The notes below the pieces were generated by a model, which worked only from the letters and a program-made list of their open reading frames with translations, searched no databases and was not told where the DNA came from. From assembly GCA_045533115.1 (NCBI GenBank), contig JAZSHF010000069.1, positions 1 to 35,182 on the forward strand: a stretch of 35,182 nt of DNA, given 5' to 3'. Source of the DNA: Colimorpha_A sp045533115. Its GTDB lineage: Bacteria; Bacillota; Clostridia; Oscillospirales; CAG-272. Positions 30,626 to 35,182 of the stretch are shown here, piece after piece (the stretch's first letter is position 1; each line of letters begins with the position of its first letter). A program made the translations under genes and the position numbers.

Positions 30626-31579
30626 GTGATATTTCATAAAGATATTGAAGAGGTATATAAGGCACAGTTATTCGTCAGATGTGACGACATAGGAATTGCT
30701 CACTATTTTTCCCACAAGGACTTCGAGGGACTTAATGCCAATAGATATGAATTCCTATCCTCAAAGGGCAACCGTCTTGTCGGATATTTTTACAGCTATA
30801 ACGGTTATGATGACGGTAATCTCATCGTGTTCGATCATGGATTTGGCGGCGGACACCGATCTTATATGAAGGAGATCGAGAAGCTCTGCTCCTTTGGCTA
30901 CCGCGTGTTTACCTACGATCATACTGGGTGTATGGAGTCTGACGGTGAAGACACGGGCGGACTCTGTCAATCCCTCTCTGATCTTAATGACGCAATAAAT
31001 GCACTCAATTCTGACGATAACGTAAAAACAGACGATATAACCGTTATCGGACACAGCTGGGGCGGCTTCTCTACGCTGAACATTCCCGCCCTACACGACA
31101 ATATAAAGAAAATCGTCGTATTAAGCGGCTTCGTTTCGGTAAGACGTATGACAGAGCAGAATTTCAGAGGTTTTTTGCACTTGTACGCAAACGACATTAT
31201 CAGACTTGAAGTACGCTCAAATCCCGAATTTATCTGCTACGACGCTATTGATACATTATTTAATTCAAACGTAAAAGCACTTCTAATCTATTCAGACAAC
31301 GATCAACTCGTGAGTAAAAAGTATCACTACGATCCCCTTTTCAAAGCACTGAATCATAAGGAAAATATCGAGTTCGTGCTTGAACACGACAAGGGGCACA
31401 ACCCGAATTATACGCACGAAGCTGTCAAACTCCTTGCTGAATACACAAACGCCGTGCCGAACGCAATCGAAATGTCCCCGAGTGACAAAGAACATTTCCG
31501 CGCATCCTTTGACTGGGACAAAATGACCGAGCAGGACGAAGCGGTTTGGCAAAAAATTAAGGAATTCCTTAACAAGTGA
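30626..31579 (+). CDS. Alpha/beta hydrolase (serine hydrolase)
   Basis: 317 residues with a complete catalytic triad layout. DHGFGGGHRSYM forms the oxyanion region, GHSWGG holds the nucleophile S144, SDND (D224 or D226) the acid, and KGHNPNYT the base H258. No signal peptide is present, so it is cytoplasmic. The overall pattern is that of the dipeptidyl-peptidase/BAAT-like hydrolases acting on small esters or peptides; the substrate is not inferable. The start is GTG 30626 with GAGG about 10 nt upstream. The C-terminal about 40 residues (EMSPSDKEHFRASFDWDKM) look like an added helical tail. ldhA follows after 56 bp, possibly in the same transcript. Confidence 0.85.
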   Translation: MIFHKDIEEVYKAQLFVRCDDIGIAHYFSHKDFEGLNANRYEFLSSKGNRLVGYFYSYNGYDDGNLIVFDHGFGGGHRSYMKEIEKLCSFGYRVFTYDHTGCMESDGEDTGGLCQSLSDLNDAINALNSDDNVKTDDITVIGHSWGGFSTLNIPALHDNIKKIVVLSGFVSVRRMTEQNFRGFLHLYANDIIRLEVRSNPEFICYDAIDTLFNSNVKALLIYSDNDQLVSKKYHYDPLFKALNHKENIEFVLEHDKGHNPNYTHEAVKLLAEYTNAVPNAIEMSPSDKEHFRASFDWDKMTEQDEAVWQKIKEFLNK

Positions 31580-31635
31580 GCGTTATTTTACCAAAAGAAA
31601 TGCAATAATATAAAAAACGGCTTAAAAGGTAATAT

Positions 31636-32670
31636 ATGAAAATAGCATTTTTTGATACAAAATCATACGACAAGATTTCCTTTGAAAAGTATTCGGCAGA
31701 TCATGATCTTGAATTCAAGTATTTTGAAACAAAGCTTAACGAGGATACGGTAGAGCTTGCTAACGGATTTGACGGTGTCTGCATTTTCGTAAACGACACC
31801 GTTAATTCTTTCGTGATAGACAAGCTTGCCGAAATGGGGGTTAAGCTGATCGCACTTCGCTGTGCGGGCTTCAACAACGTTGATATGAAATATGCAAAGG
31901 GGCGTATACACGTCGTTCGCGTGCCTGCATACTCCCCCTATGCAGTCGCCGAGCATACGATGGCGCTTCTTTTGACCTCGATCAGGAGAATTCATAAGGC
32001 GTATATCAGGACGAGGGATTTTAATTTCAGCTTGAATGGTCTGACCGGCTTTGACCTCTATGGAAAAACCGTAGGTATAATCGGAACCGGCAAGATCGGA
32101 AGGATATTTATCAACATCTGCCGCGGATTCGGAATGAAGGTGATAGCTTACGATAAGTTTCCCAGTTCCGACATCGCCGACGGCGTGAACGTAAAATACG
32201 TTAATCTTGATGAACTATTTGCAAACAGCGATATTATTTCGCTTCACTGCCCCCTTACCGACGATACCTATCATATAATCGACGGAGATGCGATAAGCAG
32301 GTGTAAAAAGGGCGTCATTATTCTCAACACATCGCGCGGTGCGCTTGTCGATGCCGAGGCACTTCTTAACGGAATCAAATCCCGAAAGGTCGGTGCCGCC
32401 TGCCTTGACGTTTACGAGGAAGAGTCTGACCTGTTCTTCGAGGATAATTCGGGGCACATTTTGGAGGACGATACCCTCGCCCGCCTGATATCTATGCCTA
32501 ACGTGATCGTTACCTCGCATCAGGCTTTTCTGACCGAGGAAGCGCTTGAAAATATCGCATCAACAACTGTAGACAACATCGGCGCAATGCTTAATCACGG
32601 TCAATGCGAAAATGAGCTCTGCTACCGCGGCGGAAATACAGAAGACTGTAAAAACGGAAAATGTTTCTAA
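31636..32670 (+). CDS. ldhA: D-lactate dehydrogenase (D-2-hydroxyacid dehydrogenase family)
   Basis: Reduces pyruvate to D-lactate with NADH, regenerating NAD in fermentation. 344 residues. The substrate-domain signatures are LRCAGFNNVD and VPAYSPYAVAEHTMALLL. The Rossmann loop is VGIIGTGKIGRIF. The catalytic residues R234 (NTSRGALVD), E263 (DVYEEES) and H295 (TSHQAF) align with R235, E264 and H296 of E. coli LdhA. SHQAFLTEEAL is typical of D-LDH rather than glycerate or phosphoglycerate dehydrogenases. The C-terminal tail is Cys-rich (CENELCYRGGNTEDCKNGKC) and lacks a family counterpart I recognise. AAAAGG lies 6 nt before ATG. The flavodiiron gene follows after 12 bp. Confidence 0.9.
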   Translation: MKIAFFDTKSYDKISFEKYSADHDLEFKYFETKLNEDTVELANGFDGVCIFVNDTVNSFVIDKLAEMGVKLIALRCAGFNNVDMKYAKGRIHVVRVPAYSPYAVAEHTMALLLTSIRRIHKAYIRTRDFNFSLNGLTGFDLYGKTVGIIGTGKIGRIFINICRGFGMKVIAYDKFPSSDIADGVNVKYVNLDELFANSDIISLHCPLTDDTYHIIDGDAISRCKKGVIILNTSRGALVDAEALLNGIKSRKVGAACLDVYEEESDLFFEDNSGHILEDDTLARLISMPNVIVTSHQAFLTEEALENIASTTVDNIGAMLNHGQCENELCYRGGNTEDCKNGKCF

Positions 32671-32682
32671 AGGAGAATTATT

Positions 32683-34473
32683 ATGAACATTACAAACGAC
32701 ATCAAATATATTGGAGTAAACGACCATAAGATTGATCTCTTCGAGGGACAGTATATTGTTCCTAACGGTATTTCATACAATTCATACGTCATTCTTGACG
32801 ATAAGATCGCGGTTATGGATACCGTTGACGCCTCATTCACGCACGAATGGCTCGATAATTTGCAAAACGCTCTTGGCAAAAGAAAGCCAGATTACCTCAT
32901 AATTCAGCACATGGAGCCCGACCACTCTGCAAATATTTTCAATTTCGCAAAGGCATATCCCGAAGCGACAATAGTTTCATCTGCAAAAGCGTTTACTATG
33001 ATGCAAAATTTCTTCGGCACCGATTTCTCCGACAAACGAATTGTCGTCGGAGAGGGTGACACGCTCTCCCTCGGCAAGCATATACTTACATTCGTAACAG
33101 CCCCGATGGTTCACTGGCCCGAGGTTATCGTCACCTACGACAGCACCGATAAGGTTCTCTTCTCTGCCGACGGCTTCGGAAAATTCGGCGCACTTGACGT
33201 CGAAGAGGACTGGGCTTGTGAGGCAAGACGCTACTACATCGGTATCGTCGGAAAATACGGCGCTCAGGTTCAGGCGCTACTAAAAAAAGCGGCAACGCTT
33301 GACATCGAGAAGATATGTCCCCTTCACGGCCCGATCCTTACCGAAAACCTCGGATATTATCTTGGACTATACAATACCTGGTCGAGCTATCAGCCCGAGG
33401 AGGAAGGCATTGTGATCGCTTACACCTCGGTTTACGGTAACACCAAGAAAGCCGTCAATCTTCTTGCCGAAAAGCTCAAAGCAAGCGGTTGCCCCAAGGT
33501 CGTTGTAAACGATCTCGCCCGCTGTGATATGGCTGAAGCGGTTGAAGATGCATTCAGATACAGCAAGCTCGTTCTTGCAACTACGACATATAATGCCGAA
33601 ATATTCCCGTTTATGCGCGAATTTATCAACCACCTGACCGAGCGTGGATTTAAGAACCGCACCGTTGCATTCATCGAAAACGGAAGCTGGGCGCCTCTTG
33701 CCGCTAAGGTTATGAAGGAAATGATGGAAAAGTGCAAGAACATCACATATACCGATACGACAGTCAGAATTTTGTCAGCGCTTAATGACGAAAGCAAAGG
33801 TCAGATCGACAATCTCGTCGCAGAGCTTTGCCAGGATTATCTTGCAATGCAGGAATCGACAGCTAACAAGAACGATCTCAGCGCACTCTTTAATATCGGA
33901 TACGGTCTTTACGTTGTAACCTGCAACGACGGAAAAAAAGACAACGGTCTCATCGTTAATACGGTAAGTCAGGTAACGAGCACACCAAACCGTATTGCGG
34001 TAACGATCAATAAGCAAAATTATTCACATCACGTTATTAAGCAAAGCGGCATTATGAACGTAAACTGCCTCACAACCGAGGCGCCGTTTAGCGTATTCGA
34101 GAACTTCGGTTTCACAAGCGGCAGAAATACCGACAAGTTCATCGGATGGGAAACTCTCCGCTCGGATAACGGACTTCCCTTTCTTACAAGATATATCAAC
34201 TCATTTATGTCGCTCAAGGTCGAGCAGTACGTTGATCTCGACACTCACGGAATGTTTATTTGCTCCGTCACCGAGGCAAGAGTCCTCTCTGATAAGGAAA
34301 CGATGACCTACACCTATTACCAGGATAACGTCAAGCCAAAGCCCGAAACTGACGGCAAAAAAGGCTTCGTTTGCAAGATATGCGGATATATATACGAGGG
34401 GGATACTCTTCCCGAGGATTATATTTGCCCTCTTTGCAAGCACGGCGCATCAGATTTCGAACCGATTAAATGA
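32683..34473 (+). CDS. Four-domain flavodiiron protein (diiron, flavodoxin, flavin reductase, rubredoxin)
   Basis: Reduces O2 to water and/or NO to N2O in the cytoplasm, protecting anaerobes. 596 residues. A metallo-beta-lactamase-like diiron domain (1-250) has ligands H76-x-E78-x-D80-H81, H144, D163 and H215. A flavodoxin domain follows (about 250-390, IVIAYTSVYGNTKKAV). A flavin-reductase-like domain (about 400-540) begins ALFNIGYGLYVVTC and contains HHVIKQSGIMNVNCL. A C-terminal rubredoxin has C564-K-I-C567-G and C582-P-L-C585. This packs the whole electron chain from a reduced flavin or nicotinamide to the diiron site in one chain. GGAG lies 8 nt before ATG, and the gene is coupled to ldhA by a 12-bp gap. 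Confidence 0.93.
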   Translation: MNITNDIKYIGVNDHKIDLFEGQYIVPNGISYNSYVILDDKIAVMDTVDASFTHEWLDNLQNALGKRKPDYLIIQHMEPDHSANIFNFAKAYPEATIVSSAKAFTMMQNFFGTDFSDKRIVVGEGDTLSLGKHILTFVTAPMVHWPEVIVTYDSTDKVLFSADGFGKFGALDVEEDWACEARRYYIGIVGKYGAQVQALLKKAATLDIEKICPLHGPILTENLGYYLGLYNTWSSYQPEEEGIVIAYTSVYGNTKKAVNLLAEKLKASGCPKVVVNDLARCDMAEAVEDAFRYSKLVLATTTYNAEIFPFMREFINHLTERGFKNRTVAFIENGSWAPLAAKVMKEMMEKCKNITYTDTTVRILSALNDESKGQIDNLVAELCQDYLAMQESTANKNDLSALFNIGYGLYVVTCNDGKKDNGLIVNTVSQVTSTPNRIAVTINKQNYSHHVIKQSGIMNVNCLTTEAPFSVFENFGFTSGRNTDKFIGWETLRSDNGLPFLTRYINSFMSLKVEQYVDLDTHGMFICSVTEARVLSDKETMTYTYYQDNVKPKPETDGKKGFVCKICGYIYEGDTLPEDYICPLCKHGASDFEPIK

Positions 34474-34489
34474 TTATACAGTACAAAAG

Positions 34490-34515
34490 AAGCACCTGAC
34501 AACAGGTGCTTTTTT
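34490..34515 (+). terminator. Terminator of the ldhA-flavodiiron operon
   Basis: AAGCACCTG (34490-34498), loop ACAA, CAGGTGCTT (34503-34511) continuing into T6. Confidence 0.9.
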
Positions 34516-34538
34516 ACTAAAAATTATTCTTATTTCTA

Positions 34539-34567
34539 TTGACATTGTAAGTCAAATGTGTTATAAT
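34539..34567 (+). promoter_or_regulatory. Consensus promoter of tRNA-Pro
   Basis: TTGACA (34539-34544), 17-bp spacer, TATAAT (34562-34567), 12 nt before the tRNA 5' end. Confidence 0.88.
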
Positions 34568-34579
34568 GTTGGTCGTTAT

Positions 34580-34656
34580 CGGGGTGTGGCTCAGCTTGGT
34601 AGAGCGCTTGGTTCGGGACCAAGAGGTCGGGTGTTCGAATCACCTCACTCCGACCA
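34580..34656 (+). tRNA. tRNA-Pro (anticodon CGG)
   Basis: 77 nt. The acceptor CGGGGTG pairs with CACTCCG (one G-U), with discriminator A and encoded CCA (34654-34656). The anticodon stem CTTGG/CCAAG has loop TTCGGGA, anticodon CGG (34614-34616). The T arm is GGGTGTTCGAATCACCT. The CGG isoacceptor reads CCG codons; a TGG isoacceptor must lie elsewhere in the genome. Confidence 0.95.
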
Positions 34657-34664
34657 AAATGAAG

Positions 34665-34695
34665 AAAGGAACGGTTTGCCGTTCCTTTTGTTTTA
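34665..34695 (+). terminator. Hairpin after tRNA-Pro
   Basis: AAAGGAACGG (34665-34674), loop TTTG, CCGTTCCTTT (34679-34688) followed by TGTTTTA. It probably ends the tRNA-Pro transcript, with partial read-through to ridA, for which no separate promoter was recognised. Confidence 0.75.
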
Positions 34696-34712
34696 TATTT
34701 TGAGAGGAAATT

Positions 34713-35084
34713 ATGGAAAAAATCTATACGAAAAACGCGCCTAAAGCTATAGGACCTTATTCTCATGCGATCAAGGTCGGAAATCTCGTCTTCACATCGG
34801 GACAGATACCGATAAACCCCGTGACAGGTAACGTTGACGCGGTATCCATTGCGGAACAAACCGAGCAGGTCTGCAAAAATCTTGGAGCAGTATTGGATGA
34901 GGCTGGCACATCCTTTGAAAAAGTCGTTAAGACTACCTGTTTTCTTTCGGATATGGGCGATTTTGCGCCATTCAACGAGGTATATGCAAGATATTTTGTT
35001 AACAAGCCCGCGCGCTCCTGTGTGGCAGTAAAAACGCTTCCAAATAACGTTCTCGTTGAGGTTGAAGTAATAGCGGAAATATAA
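34713..35084 (+). CDS. ridA: RidA family 2-iminobutanoate/2-iminopropanoate deaminase
   Basis: Hydrolyses reactive imine/enamine intermediates from PLP enzymes such as threonine dehydratase, preventing enzyme damage. The 123 residues fit the small RidA/YjgF/UK114 trimer subunit. Motifs are APKAIGPYSHA, GNLVFTSGQIPINP, EQTEQVCKNLGAVLDEAG and PARSCVAVKTLP, whose Arg binds the substrate carboxylate, then VEVEVIA. GAGAGG lies 5 nt before the ATG. It stands downstream of tRNA-Pro, and no pathway neighbour is visible. Confidence 0.95.
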   Translation: MEKIYTKNAPKAIGPYSHAIKVGNLVFTSGQIPINPVTGNVDAVSIAEQTEQVCKNLGAVLDEAGTSFEKVVKTTCFLSDMGDFAPFNEVYARYFVNKPARSCVAVKTLPNNVLVEVEVIAEI

Positions 35085-35088
35085 GGAA

Positions 35089-35123
35089 TCCCCTCGGCTG
35101 ACATCAGCCGCGGGGACCTTTTT
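35089..35123 (+). terminator. ridA terminator
   Basis: TCCCCTCGGCTG (35089-35100), loop ACAT, CAGCCGCGGGGA (35105-35116) with one T-C mismatch, then CCTTTTT. Confidence 0.85.
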
Positions 35124-35125
35124 GT

Positions 35126-35179
35126 CCCCCACAACCCCGTCATAGTGGGGGGGTGCTATGTAGGGTTTGTCCGTGGACA
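35126..35179. repeat. Consecutive palindromes at the window end
   Basis: CCCCCAC (35126-35132) pairs with GTGGGGG (35145-35151), and TGTCC-GT-GGACA lies at 35168-35179. They are more G/C-rich than the neighbouring DNA and may start another intergenic repeat that continues past the window. Confidence 0.4.
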
Positions 35180-35182
35180 GAA

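Overview
The window reads as a chromosomal stretch of an anaerobic, spore-forming member of the Clostridia. The main indications are an oxygen-sensitive class III ribonucleotide reductase with its activase, the late mother-cell sigma factor SigK next to a SPOCS/LysM spore-envelope protein, pyruvate phosphate dikinase, a flavodiiron protein, D-lactate dehydrogenase, AddAB instead of RecBCD, and strong AGGAGG-type ribosome binding sites. Most of it is core genome. No integrase, transposase, prophage or CRISPR-Cas genes were seen. The accessory character lies in the intergenic DNA (0.33-0.65, 12.2-13.0, 28.25-28.6 and 29.5-29.75 kb).

Layout. 0-2.4 kb: 3' end of ppdK, a nested inverted-repeat region, tRNA-Gly, a type II pantothenate kinase and a DUF3298-like membrane-anchored protein. 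2.4-4.4 kb (minus): yitT-dusB. 4.4-8.6 kb: nrdG, nrdD and trxB; nrdG and nrdD each carry paired NrdR-box-like operators, and NrdD has a redoxin domain fused to its C-terminus. 8.7-11.7 kb: sigK, a SipL-like SPOCS/LysM protein and a cyclophilin. 11.7-13.1 kb: a degenerate SleB-like protein, a YcxB-like fragment between inverted repeats, a branched hairpin array and tRNA-Gln. 13.1-19.3 kb (minus): mscS, a DUF2079 membrane protein, pcrA and a short queG. 19.3-28.2 kb (plus): a divergent GyrB/ParE-like protein, addB and addA. 28.2-29.9 kb: two more hairpin arrays, a promoter-terminator pair that looks like a deleted tRNA locus, an HNH homing-type nuclease, and tRNA-Tyr and tRNA-Thr. 30-35.2 kb: a DUF4830 protein, an alpha/beta hydrolase, D-lactate dehydrogenase, a four-domain flavodiiron protein, tRNA-Pro, ridA and terminal palindromes.

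How it works together. nrdG-nrdD-trxB looks like a self-contained anaerobic dNTP module: NrdG makes the glycyl radical, and TrxB could recharge the CPNC redoxin fused to NrdD, all under NrdR-type control. sigK and the SPOCS/LysM gene fit the late mother-cell programme. PcrA, AddAB and the ParE-like protein form a DNA repair and topology neighbourhood. ldhA with the flavodiiron protein fits NADH disposal and O2/NO detoxification.

The most unusual signal is a set of tandem short-hairpin arrays at 12.78, 28.25 and 28.45 kb. The hairpin stems differ from one another, while the linkers between them (CATCAT, CTTCAT, TATATCATC) are conserved and many loops are GNA trinucleotides. In the first array four ATGATG linkers are mirrored by four CATCAT linkers, so the whole element can fold into one symmetric branched tree. 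I do not know a named family for it.
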